Shown: positions 7,699-14,089, numbered from the stretch's first letter. The stretch is DNA of 19,367 nucleotides from Veillonella sp. AM51-8BH (GCF_003463825.1 NZ_QSDY01000032.1:1-19367), one strand, 5' to 3'. Notes: generated from the letters alone by a model not told the origin. Numbers and translations: made by a program.

Positions 7699-8205
7699 AT
7701 GGAAAATCTGTATAAAGAGTTAAGAAGTTTCTTTGTCAATGACATTGATGTAAATGATTTATTTGATTCTGAAGCTATTATCTGGATTGATTGGCGCGAG
7801 GATGACGAAGATGTGGTGCGCTATTTTAATGATATGATGGATGAGCCTATCCACATTCAAACCGTTAGCAATGGCAAGCTATATGGTGACGATATTGTGT
7901 TACAAAAGGGCGATAATGAACTCTTAATTCCTTACGGTGATGAGAAAGATCGGGATGTAACCATCAAATACTTTAACGACTTCGTTCAGCCTGATTATGA
8001 GGTGCGCTGGTTTGTTGAAAGCCTTGGAAACGATACGCTTGGGTTTACCGTGCTTTCAGGGGCAGAATGGGCCAATTTAGAAGATGAATTTGGTACAGAT
8101 ATAGTTCGTTACTATTTTGAACCTATTAATCTTGAAAGTAACATGTTTAATCTCGATATGGACGAGGTTTCTACGTTGTTAGAATTACGGGAAAATAAGA
8201 GATGA
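7699..8205 (+). CDS. Hypothetical acidic protein with DRDxTIK...PDYExR pattern
   Basis: This is a 168-residue soluble protein. I start it at ATG 7699, because AGGAGAG at 7687-7693 sits correctly for that codon; the upstream in-frame GTG at 7678 would leave this site inside the gene. Visible landmarks are IIWIDWREDDEDVVRYFND near 28-46, DRDVTIKYFNDFVQPDYEVRWFVESLGNDTLGF in the second half (two strands and a helix), and a closing FEPINLESN. I have seen this kind of pattern in small neighbours of toxins in Gram-negative bacteria, but cannot name the family. It lies within the immunity-type array. Confidence 0.75.
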   Translation: MENLYKELRSFFVNDIDVNDLFDSEAIIWIDWREDDEDVVRYFNDMMDEPIHIQTVSNGKLYGDDIVLQKGDNELLIPYGDEKDRDVTIKYFNDFVQPDYEVRWFVESLGNDTLGFTVLSGAEWANLEDEFGTDIVRYYFEPINLESNMFNLDMDEVSTLLELRENKR

Positions 8206-8242
8206 AATAGAGTAAATATGCGAATCTATAAGAGGTAAGAAT

Positions 8243-8785
8243 ATGGATTATTTAAAAATATTACAGGAAGACTCTAGCTTAGCAGCAGATTTTGATGCTT
8301 TATTTGATTTCTTTTTGCTCGATGAGCCAACGGAGCGGGATGAGGTAGAGGGGCGATGCACCTTTTCCTTGGATGGAAAGGCTTTTGCTCGAGATGGTGC
8401 CGGCGGTGAATATCATCAATTAGAGGATGGCTCTATCGGTTATGTCAGCAGCGAAGGTCAATGTGGTCGTATAGCTGAAAGTATAGATGATTTAATCTAT
8501 TTGTTGGTATATAGCATTTGCTGGCATGATTATTGTGACTCCAGCCAGTATACAGACATGGATACTCTCGAAGCCTATGCCAATGAGCGTTATGATGAAA
8601 TCGCTTCTTATACAGAAATGGAAATATGGGAAGAGGTTGTCAAGGCGCTAGGTATGCCTTCCGAAGCAAATGTGGCTATTGAATTACAAAAGTTCTATGA
8701 TGCGGCACATCGAGAACCTCTGTACCAAGGCTTTTACCATGAAGAGGATGGTAGCATTACACCATATGAAAGTCTATTCTTTTAA
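8243..8785 (+). CDS. SUKH-like (SMI1/KNR4-type) putative immunity protein
   Basis: This is a 180-residue soluble acidic protein. The run FARDGAGGEYHQLEDGSIGYVS, followed by SEGQCGRIAESIDDLIYLLV and CWHDY, follows the SUKH-type fold pattern: strand, G-rich turn, strand, then a helix with SxGxxGRIA. SUKH proteins are a major immunity superfamily of contact-dependent and polymorphic toxin systems. The C-terminal half is helical and ends GFYHEEDGSITPYESLFF. ATG follows AGAGGTAAG closely. Assignment to SUKH is by pattern memory, not by a profile search. Confidence 0.7.
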   Translation: MDYLKILQEDSSLAADFDALFDFFLLDEPTERDEVEGRCTFSLDGKAFARDGAGGEYHQLEDGSIGYVSSEGQCGRIAESIDDLIYLLVYSICWHDYCDSSQYTDMDTLEAYANERYDEIASYTEMEIWEEVVKALGMPSEANVAIELQKFYDAAHREPLYQGFYHEEDGSITPYESLFF

Positions 8786-8857
8786 TATGTAAAATGGGAA
8801 AATAATCAGCAATAAAAGAGTATTTCAAGCGGTTTTGTGTTGTTATAGGAGAATCGT

Positions 8858-9664
8858 ATGGCAATTGACGGAGTGAAGATCATAGATAGTGACGACGGTC
8901 ATGATATTTATAATGCCATTGTTGAGCGGTACAAGGATGGTATCAGTGTAGATACGATCATTTCTGACATTTTAAGTGAAGAAGAAAATTTTTGTACTGA
9001 TGAGTTTTATACAGAAATTTATTGGACTGCGGTGGCCTATTCGTTATGGAAGATAGGGCATCTATCAACTGATATTAAACAGAAAGCCTTGGATATAATC
9101 GCTCAGGGTCCTAATGAGTTTTGGCTGGAAATCGATGATAAGGCCCTTAAACAGCGTCAAAAGGTATTGGATAAGTTAGCAGTACAGCTACAGAGCGAAA
9201 ATCCGAAGCCTATTAAGGTTCGTAAATCTAAAACAAAAAGAGTACCTTATTTTAAGGTGGGCGACGTATTAGCTGTTAAATTTGAAAACGAGTATGGTGC
9301 TATTTTTGTCTCTGACGTGGATCAATCACCGCGGAAAATCGAATATCATTTAGCCTGTACGCGGCTTTTACAAGAAGAAAAACCGACAATGGAGCAGTTT
9401 CTAAACAGCAAAATCGCATGCCGAAAAGATAATACAAATTTTGGTATCGATACAGACTGTTGGTTCAATCATAAGGACTTAGGCTTGTTACTGGATAATT
9501 TGGAAATTATCGGGACAGTTGAACTATATCCGTGTAAATTATGGACACTAGCACCAAGAAGAACGCTTGAGGATATCTATGAGGAGATTACAGATGAGCC
9601 TAGGATTGGAAAACTGCGTCTCATAGACACCTATGAACTAGTGAAAGAGGTTGTTCAGGAATAA
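8858..9664 (+). CDS. Imm26-like two-domain putative immunity protein
   Basis: This is a 268-residue soluble protein. The N-terminal half is helical (EIYWTAVAYSLWKIGHLSTDIK, then KQRQKVLDKLAVQLQ). A basic linker (KPIKVRKSKTKRVPY) joins it to a beta-rich C-terminal half that starts FKVGDVLAVKFENEYGAIFV, a pattern like immunity protein 26 and related small beta barrels. ATG 8858 follows ATAGGAGAAT. It lies in the middle of the same-strand array. The link to Imm26 is a resemblance only; the exact family is unsure. Confidence 0.68.
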   Translation: MAIDGVKIIDSDDGHDIYNAIVERYKDGISVDTIISDILSEEENFCTDEFYTEIYWTAVAYSLWKIGHLSTDIKQKALDIIAQGPNEFWLEIDDKALKQRQKVLDKLAVQLQSENPKPIKVRKSKTKRVPYFKVGDVLAVKFENEYGAIFVSDVDQSPRKIEYHLACTRLLQEEKPTMEQFLNSKIACRKDNTNFGIDTDCWFNHKDLGLLLDNLEIIGTVELYPCKLWTLAPRRTLEDIYEEITDEPRIGKLRLIDTYELVKEVVQE

Positions 9665-9742
9665 TCATCGATAAATGCACTGATCTATGGCGTACATATA
9701 AATGTGCAAATATAAAATTGTTACTATAAAGGTGTAAATTTA

Positions 9743-10336
9743 ATGGATACTGTAACTAAAAAATACATAGAGACCGTACAAGTCAGTGATATACCGTGGC
9801 ATCGGTTAACGACCTCTTATGGACGGGGCACAGATTTTCCTAATCAATTTGATGTTTTATGGAAGATGGACAGTATTGAAGCTGTTGATGTGGCTGGTGA
9901 GGACATAGCGTTAAATATTGAGCATCAATCCACATTGTGGCATGCTACACCATTCGCCATGATTTTCTTGCTTCGTATTTTTAAGAAAGCCCAGGAAGAG
10001 AGCGCTCAGAATGAAGTAGCTCATTATTTAGCAGAACAATTGGTTGAGTTGTTTACTGTGATTGCTGAGTGTATCCGAGATGGTCTTATGCTAGAGCATG
10101 CAGATCCATTGCCGAACTTTGAGGATATGCTCAACGAAGAATACCTATGGTCTGAAGACTACGATGAAGATGAAGACGTTCTTAGATATGAGGAAGAAGA
10201 TGTATTTCCTGATGATTTATTCTTTAGCTTCTATTACTACTCACTGCAAGTGCTTTTACTAGGTAAGCCATTATTAAATAAAGCTAATGAAGGAGAGGCT
10301 AATTTACTAGAATTACTGACAGAGATAGAGTACTAA
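9743..10336 (+). CDS. HEAT-like helical putative immunity protein
   Basis: This is a 197-residue acidic, mostly helical protein. The N-terminal part, WHRLTTSYGRGTDFP followed by NIEHQSTLWHATPFAMIFLL, matches a pattern recurrent in HEAT/ARM-like immunity proteins (YG.A..P, then HQ.T...AT..). A strongly acidic loop (DYDEDEDVLRYEEEDVF) lies near 150. The start ATG has only a weak ribosome-binding site (AAAGGTG). The function is inferred from pattern and neighbourhood. Confidence 0.68.
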   Translation: MDTVTKKYIETVQVSDIPWHRLTTSYGRGTDFPNQFDVLWKMDSIEAVDVAGEDIALNIEHQSTLWHATPFAMIFLLRIFKKAQEESAQNEVAHYLAEQLVELFTVIAECIRDGLMLEHADPLPNFEDMLNEEYLWSEDYDEDEDVLRYEEEDVFPDDLFFSFYYYSLQVLLLGKPLLNKANEGEANLLELLTEIEY

Positions 10337-10413
10337 ATAAGCGATAGAGTACTATATATCTAAGGGGATTACAGATTATTACATTTCTACTGAGATTATA
10401 GGATTAGGAGGTT

Positions 10414-10926
10414 ATGGACTATGGGATTAATGCTAATTATAGCTGTTTAAGCGATGTAAATTTAAAAGAGCTTAAAGCCATGGGCGCAGAAGAAGAGGAA
10501 ATTCTTGAGAGCGTTGAAGAGTGGAATGACGATGATGAATTATTGCTTGATATCGACAAGATGTGGGATGTACTCCATTTTGTGCTAACTGGTGTGGGCA
10601 CTGACCATAAAGACGATAAAAATCCTCTTAGCCAAGCAGTACTAGGCGTAATGGCTGTTGAGGCTATATCAGACTATGTAGCATATACAGAACACAATCA
10701 TTTAGCCAATATCGTGGCAGCTCTAGATCAATTTGATATTGAAAGTGCACTGGAATCTTTCGATATGAAAGCCTGTAAAGAAGCAGAGCTATAACCAAAT
10801 ATTTGGGACTATGATGAGGAAGAGGAAGAAATCAAAGATGAACTTCTTCATGATTTCGAGCAAATGAAACGCTTCTATAAACAAGTGCTAGATGCTAATG
10901 GGCATGTGCTCGTATCAATTTGTTAG
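10414..10926 (+). pseudogene. DUF1877 (YfbM-like) gene with start-codon shift and in-frame ochre stop
   Basis: DUF1877 proteins start MGINANY, have LDIDKxWDxLHFxLTG and end with a YPxIW...LL..F..M..FY domain. Here the body reads GINANYSCLSDVNL, then LDIDKMWDVLHFVLTG, then EAEL, an in-frame TAA at 10792-10794, and continues PNIWDYDEEEEEIKDELL...FEQMKRFYKQVL to TAG 10924-10926. The TAA sits where the family has Tyr, so TAT or TAC changed to TAA is the simplest explanation. The start is also disturbed. AGGAGG at 10406-10411 is ideally placed for ATG 10421 (ATGGGATTAAT), but that ATG is one base out of frame, as if an A had been lost from ATGGGAATTAAT. The in-frame ATG at 10414 lies only two bases after AGGAGG. 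The truncated product (10414-10794, 126 residues) may still be made weakly. Confidence 0.85.
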
Positions 10927-11003
10927 GCCCGTTATAATCTGTTGGACATGGCTCTGGTTATAGATAAACTAATTATAGGACTGACGAAGATGAGGAATTG
11001 TAA

Positions 11004-11768
11004 ATGGCAGTGTTAACAGAAAAGCAAATTAAATATGGCTTTGACTACTATCATAAGGATGAGGCACGGCCTAAATCTGTGGTAGAGGTCTCTGAATATG
11101 ATGGTGAAGACAAGCTGATAATCAACTGCACACAGTTAGATGAGTCTTATTCTGCTAAAGATAAGAAGCGAATTTGGATGGAGTGGTGTGATTTTTTAGT
11201 TGAACATCCAGATAATTTTACAGAGCTCATGTTTTGTACAAGAATGCCACAGGAGTTATTTGATGCGGTGTGTGCCCAGCGTAGACTTAAAAGGTTACAT
11301 ATAAAATGGGGTGTTTATCCAGATATTTCAAAATTAGAGAACTTACAAGAACTAGAATATCTACACATTGGGTCCGGAAGAAGTGTATCGAGCTTAGAGC
11401 CTATTTCAAGATTAGTAAATTTAGTAGCGCTGTCGATTGAAAACTTTCAACAAATTGATGATTATGCGCCATTAGCTAATCTAAAACATCTTGAAAGTCT
11501 TGCCTTAGAAGGTGACTTCGCCGCTCCTAAAATTCTTAAGGTTCAATCCTTAGAATTTCTACGCCATATGAAACAGTTGCGCTTTTTCAGCTTTTTAACG
11601 GCAAAGGTGATAGATAAAGACTACTCTCCCATTTTAGAACTCAATAATTTAGAACATCTTACGTTAAAATCTTGTAAAGAGGTTAAGCAGTTGTATCCTG
11701 AATTCGTTAAACTACCAAAATTAAAATATGGCACAGTTTTAGAACGACCAGAATTATATGAGAAATAA
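11004..11768 (+). CDS. Leucine-rich-repeat protein of the immunity-type array
   Basis: This is a 254-residue soluble protein. From about residue 70 it has a series of irregular leucine-rich repeats of 22-26 residues (RRLKRLHIKWG, LQELEYLHIGSG, LVNLVALSIENF, LKHLESLALEGD, LNNLEHLTLKSC). The N-terminal 60 residues form a separate acidic region (VVEVSEYDGEDKLIINCTQL). No signal peptide or anchor is seen, so it should act in the cytoplasm. Cytoplasmic LRR proteins of this size occur among immunity-gene clusters. ATG 11004 has a modest site (GAGGAATTG). Confidence 0.78.
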   Translation: MAVLTEKQIKYGFDYYHKDEARPKSVVEVSEYDGEDKLIINCTQLDESYSAKDKKRIWMEWCDFLVEHPDNFTELMFCTRMPQELFDAVCAQRRLKRLHIKWGVYPDISKLENLQELEYLHIGSGRSVSSLEPISRLVNLVALSIENFQQIDDYAPLANLKHLESLALEGDFAAPKILKVQSLEFLRHMKQLRFFSFLTAKVIDKDYSPILELNNLEHLTLKSCKEVKQLYPEFVKLPKLKYGTVLERPELYEK

Positions 11769-11825
11769 GGCTTGAGATATAAGTCATGAGCTATAACTTA
11801 TAAGACATAAAAGGGAGTAATCATA

Positions 11826-12119
11826 ATGGACAAAGCGCGTAAAAAGGAATTATTGAAAGGCTATAAAGCTAAAGAAAAACAGAATTTTAAAGATAGTTTA
11901 CCTATGGACGAAGAATTATTTTGGAATCTCTTTGATTATGTAGACGAGAAATTAGAAGCAAATGACGGTTGCGATCATAGTCTGACTTTCACAAGAGAGT
12001 TTTTAGAAAAACAAAAGGTAGATGTTGAAAGCGTACTAGACTGGATTATCAAGGAAGGTGGCGGGTGTGATTGCGAGGTTCTCTACAATGTAGAGGAACG
12101 TTTTGAAGAGTACTGTTAA
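11826..12119 (+). CDS. DUF2695 protein
   Basis: This is a 97-residue protein matching DUF2695 along its length: LFWNLFDYVDEKLEANDGCDHSL near 33-55, then TREFLEKQKVDVESVLDWI and the closing GGGCDCEVLYNVEERF. The CDH and CDCEV cysteines could bind a metal, but this is not established. Function is unknown; the family is commonly found beside immunity-type genes. AAAGGGAG lies ten bases before the ATG. It is the last gene of the array. Confidence 0.88.
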   Translation: MDKARKKELLKGYKAKEKQNFKDSLPMDEELFWNLFDYVDEKLEANDGCDHSLTFTREFLEKQKVDVESVLDWIIKEGGGCDCEVLYNVEERFEEYC

Positions 12120-12148
12120 TAGTATTTTTTATAGTTAATTCTATGTAT

Positions 12149-12177
12149 TTGCAGGTGTTACCATAAAGGTATATAGT
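12149..12177 (+). promoter_or_regulatory. Candidate promoter of the ECF S-component gene
   Basis: TTGCAG (12149-12154), a 17-base spacer and TATAGT (12172-12177) give a plausible sigma-70-type promoter with a start near 12184. Confidence 0.45.
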
Positions 12178-12178
12178 A

Positions 12179-12214
12179 TAGGCATGTGATGGATATAGTC
12201 ACATGTCTATTTTT
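12179..12214 (+). terminator. Terminator-like hairpin between DUF2695 and the ECF gene
   Basis: GGCATGTGA (12181-12189) pairs with TCACATGTC (12199-12207), including one G-T pair and two flanking A-T pairs, and is followed by TATTTTT. It ends three bases before the AAGGAGG of the ECF gene. It may end the immunity array, or limit read-through into the transporter gene. Confidence 0.55.
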
Positions 12215-12228
12215 ATAAGGAGGACGCT

Positions 12229-12726
12229 ATGCAACACGTTCAAAACCGCAGTACTACGTCCGCGTTAGTACTCACAGCCGTATTGATTGCCCTCGCAACA
12301 CTGTTTACCATGTACACAAAAATTCCAGTACCTGGCATTCGCGGCTATTTCAATGTAGGAGATGTCGTTATTATGACGTCAGCTCTATTATTAGGTCGAA
12401 AATATGGCGCCTATATTGGTGCTATCGGCCCGGCGCTAGCTGATTTGTTTCTCGGCTACGTAGTCTTTGTACCAATCACCTTTGTGGTGAAAGGCATTGA
12501 AGGCTATCTTGTCGGTACTGTCTATAACAATAAGACAACTATCTCTGCCTTAGTGGCAACCATTGTAGGTGGCATTATCATCGTAGCAGGCTACTTCATT
12601 GCCGAATACTTTGTATTTGATCCAGGCGTAGCCATTGCTAGTATTGTGACCAATACCATTCAAGCCATTATGAGCGTTATTATTAGCATGATTCTCTATG
12701 CGATTTTGCGTAAACGATTGGGGTAG
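12229..12726 (+). CDS. ECF transporter S component (COG4720-like)
   Basis: This is a substrate-binding membrane subunit of an energy-coupling factor vitamin transporter; it would share the EcfA/A'/T module encoded elsewhere. The 165 residues hold about five to six hydrophobic segments (near 9-29, 38-55, 58-92, 104-128 and 132-160). The conserved first loop KIPVPGIRGYFNVGDVVIM and the G-rich stretch YGAYIGAIGPALADLFLGY are typical of COG4720-type S components. The substrate cannot be read from the sequence: pyridoxine-, hydroxymethylpyrimidine- or related vitamin-type ligands are known in the group. A strong AAGGAGG lies before the ATG. No thiamine or other known riboswitch motif is visible in the 109-base leader. 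Confidence 0.85.
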   Translation: MQHVQNRSTTSALVLTAVLIALATLFTMYTKIPVPGIRGYFNVGDVVIMTSALLLGRKYGAYIGAIGPALADLFLGYVVFVPITFVVKGIEGYLVGTVYNNKTTISALVATIVGGIIIVAGYFIAEYFVFDPGVAIASIVTNTIQAIMSVIISMILYAILRKRLG

Positions 12727-12744
12727 GATTACTGATTCACAATT

Positions 12745-12775
12745 CATATACAAATTATGATATAATTTGTATATG
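12745..12775 (+). promoter_or_regulatory. 13-bp palindromic operator over the -10 box of the toxin-antitoxin operon
   Basis: CATATACAAATTA (12745-12757) and TAATTTGTATATG (12763-12775) form a perfect inverted repeat around a 5-base centre. The right arm overlaps the -10 hexamer TATAAT (12761-12766). Binding by the antitoxin, alone or with toxin, would block transcription, which is the usual autoregulation of Phd/YefM modules. The ribosome-binding site GAGGAGGT follows directly, so the leader is very short. Confidence 0.82.
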
Positions 12776-12788
12776 AGGAGGTGCTTTT

Positions 12789-13070
12789 ATGGGGTTATTA
12801 CGTGAAAGTATCCGACCATCGTCGGATTTAAGAAATAAATATAATGAAATCTCTACAGTTTTGAAAACAGGGGACGAAGCTTGTATTATGACGGTAAATG
12901 GTCGTGGTGATACGGTATGTATGGGATATGAAACCTATAATAAATTGAAAGCACAGATCGAATTATTAGAGGCTATTGCATTGGCTGAGGAAGACGAACG
13001 AAAAGGTAGAATGGGTCCTATTGAGGATACTTTTATCAGCATAGAAGCGTTGTTAGCTGAGGCCGAATAG
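12789..13070 (+). CDS. Phd/YefM-family antitoxin
   Basis: This is a 93-residue antitoxin with the Phd/YefM DNA-binding N-terminus: IRPSSDLRNKYNEIS at 8-22, then the strand-turn IMTVNGRGDTVCMGYETYNKL near 33-53. The acidic C-terminal third (LAEEDERKGRMGP..., LLAEAE) is expected to be disordered until it wraps the toxin. It is expected to repress its own promoter through the palindrome upstream. It is two bases from the toxin gene, so the two are co-translated. Apparently intact. Confidence 0.9.
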   Translation: MGLLRESIRPSSDLRNKYNEISTVLKTGDEACIMTVNGRGDTVCMGYETYNKLKAQIELLEAIALAEEDERKGRMGPIEDTFISIEALLAEAE

Positions 13071-13072
13071 TT

Positions 13073-13399
13073 ATGGAAGACACTGCTTATCGTATCATTA
13101 TTATGGCACAGGCCGATCAGGCATTGCATCATATTGTTCTGCATGTAAAGCAATCTTTTTCCAATGAAATTGCCAAGTCTGTTTATCAAGATATTAAGGA
13201 TAGAATCCTTTTATTAGCGGATAATCCTTATATGGGCACGATTCCAAGACATACTGTTTTACGTAATAAAAACTATCGAATGTTGATTATTAATAAAAAT
13301 ATTATTTTATATCGTGTCTTTGATGATGAAAAAGAAGTGCGTATATATAATATATTTAGTCAACGGCAAGATTATTTACAACTTCTGCAAGGATTGTAG
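13073..13399 (+). CDS. ParE/RelE-superfamily toxin
   Basis: This is a 108-residue type II toxin. The fold pattern is clear: YRIIIMAQADQALHHIVLHV at the N-terminus, then two helices (NEIAKSVYQDIKDRILLLADNP), YMGTIPRHTVLRNKNYRMLIINKNIILYRVF, and a C-terminal RIYNIFSQRQDYLQLL. This is the ParE/RelE plasmid-stabilisation type; whether the target is gyrase or ribosome-bound mRNA cannot be decided from sequence. It follows its antitoxin by two bases and ends before a strong terminator. No frameshift or stop is seen. Confidence 0.9.
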   Translation: MEDTAYRIIIMAQADQALHHIVLHVKQSFSNEIAKSVYQDIKDRILLLADNPYMGTIPRHTVLRNKNYRMLIINKNIILYRVFDDEKEVRIYNIFSQRQDYLQLLQGL

Positions 13400-13427
13400 A
13401 TGTTTAGTTGATTTGGTATAGATGAAT

Positions 13428-13458
13428 AAAGGGAGACTCCGTTGTGAGTCTCCCTTTT
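13428..13458 (+). terminator. Intrinsic terminator of the type II toxin-antitoxin operon
   Basis: A perfect 12-bp stem AAAGGGAGACTC / GAGTCTCCCTTT (13428-13439 with 13446-13457), with a 6-base loop and a short T-run. The A-run on the other side allows action in both directions. Confidence 0.92.
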
Positions 13459-13519
13459 GTAGTTATTTTCTTTGGAACTTGGACTGAATGGACATATTTT
13501 ATTTGTTTTGTTAATATAA

Positions 13520-13696
13520 AACTCAATAATTGAGTTAGATCCAAATGAGAATATATCTAATGATGAGATATATTCAAAATTAGTACAGTCTGCAAAAGAT
13601 ACAGTTTGGAATATAGGGTATATTGATGTTAAAGAAGAAGTTATTATTTATATTCCATTTCATTTTATAATATCCTCTAAGGACGATGTAAATTGA
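13520..13696 (+). pseudogene. 58-codon remnant of an unknown gene
   Basis: After a TAA at 13517-13519 the frame is open for 58 codons to TGA 13694-13696. The residues read like real protein, with IIELDPNENISNDEIYSKLV, then a helix AKDTVWNIGYIDVK and a hydrophobic strand pair EEVIIYIPFHFII. There is no ATG, GTG or TTG start and no ribosome-binding site. It is more AT-rich than the neighbours. It is probably the 3' end of a lost gene left between the two toxin-antitoxin loci. I cannot name the family, and chance coding-like sequence is not excluded. Confidence 0.45.
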
Positions 13697-13721
13697 CAGC
13701 CTCTAGAATTCAGACTATACT
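13693..13721 (+). promoter_or_regulatory. Near-consensus promoter of the type I antitoxin RNA
   Basis: TTGACA (13693-13698), exactly 17 bases, TATACT (13716-13721). This is the best-matching sigma-70-type promoter in the window. No coding gene follows on this strand for 400 bases, so it should drive a non-coding RNA starting near 13728. Confidence 0.85.
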
Positions 13722-13727
13722 ATAAGT

Positions 13728-13845
13728 ACAAAAGAGCCAGTTAACGTGTTCTAGGCGTTAGGCTCATCAAAGAATTACGAATTTGATAAACCTAACGTGC
13801 TAAGTATTGCAGTACTTAGACACGTTAGGTTTATCTTATTTTATA
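13728..13845 (+). ncRNA. Putative type I antitoxin small RNA
   Basis: The predicted transcript runs from near 13728 to the T-rich end of the 13785-13835 hairpin, about 115 bases. It starts with a hairpin formed by GAGCC...TAACG and CGTTA...GGCTC (13734-13765), has a short A-rich linker, and ends in a 22-bp terminator stem. It converges on a minus-strand toxin gene whose stop codon is at 13859, so the two transcripts share the terminator region. The toxin leader element GTTAGGTT (minus strand) is complementary to AACCTAAC in the 5' arm of this terminator, giving a second contact. This layout resembles par/fst and txpA-ratA type I modules. No RNA evidence is available here. Confidence 0.7.
13785..13845. 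terminator. Shared 22-bp terminator hairpin between convergent toxin mRNA and antitoxin RNA
   Basis: Bases 13785-13799 pair perfectly with 13821-13835 (15 bp, outer end GATAAACC / GGTTTATC). After a single bulged A at 13820, CTAAGTA (13800-13806) pairs with TACTTAG (13813-13819). The loop is TTGCAG. A T-rich tail (TTATTTTATA) follows on the plus strand; the minus-strand tail is only weakly T-rich. Confidence 0.88.
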
Positions 13846-13858
13846 ATCAAATAACTGA

Positions 13859-13930
13859 TTATTTCTTAAGAATTAACACTACGAGGGTAGCGAATAAAAT
13901 CATTAATGATAATGCTTCGTATACAGTCAT
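13859..13930 (-). CDS. Small holin-like type I toxin (TxpA/BsrG/Fst-like class), 23 residues
   Basis: On the minus strand ATG 13930-13928 opens a 24-codon frame: MTVYEALSLMILFATLVV, then LIL and a KK end. MTVYEAL followed by a single hydrophobic helix and a basic tail is the hallmark of the putative holin-like toxin family (relatives TxpA, BsrG, BsrE), which act at the membrane. The site GGGAGGTG ends six bases before the ATG. In the leader CATCTCC (plus 13954-13960) can pair with GGAGGTG (plus 13936-13942), including one G-U pair, hiding the ribosome-binding site; this is typical of type I toxins. It is shorter than the classical members (about 30 residues or more), and intact. A convergent RNA gene lies downstream. 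Confidence 0.85.
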   Translation of the reverse strand: MTVYEALSLMILFATLVVLILKK

Positions 13931-13993
13931 AATGTCACCTCCCTCGAAAAGACGGAGATGAACCTAACTCACGTTAATGGCTCTTTCGTTATT

Positions 13994-14022
13994 AGTATAT
14001 AGCGGATTTTGAATATTGAAAA
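13994..14022 (-). promoter_or_regulatory. Candidate promoter of the type I toxin mRNA
   Basis: Read on the minus strand: TTTTCA (14022-14017), 17 bases, TATACT (13999-13994), with a start near 13987. The leader to the ATG is about 57 bases. The -35 is weaker than that of the opposing antitoxin RNA, as expected if the antitoxin must be in excess. Confidence 0.6.
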
Positions 14023-14081
14023 ATACGAATTAATTTCGTACAACTTTTACACAAATATGAGGATAGCAATACGTATTATAT

Positions 14082-14089
14082 GGTATAAT
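14082..14089 (+). promoter_or_regulatory. Extended -10 promoter of the YjdM gene
   Basis: TGGTATAAT (14081-14089) is a perfect extended -10, with the start expected near 14096 and the YjdM ATG at 14123 preceded by AAAGGAGAT. No clear -35 is present. Confidence 0.6.

Noticed and set aside
12120..12228. Thiamine, preQ1 or other riboswitch before the ECF S component
   Set aside because: The 109-base leader has no recognisable aptamer core; only a terminator-like hairpin is visible.
12550..12753. Minus-strand 67-codon open frame opposite the ECF gene
   Set aside because: It is a shadow of the membrane protein codons with no ribosome-binding site or recognisable pattern.
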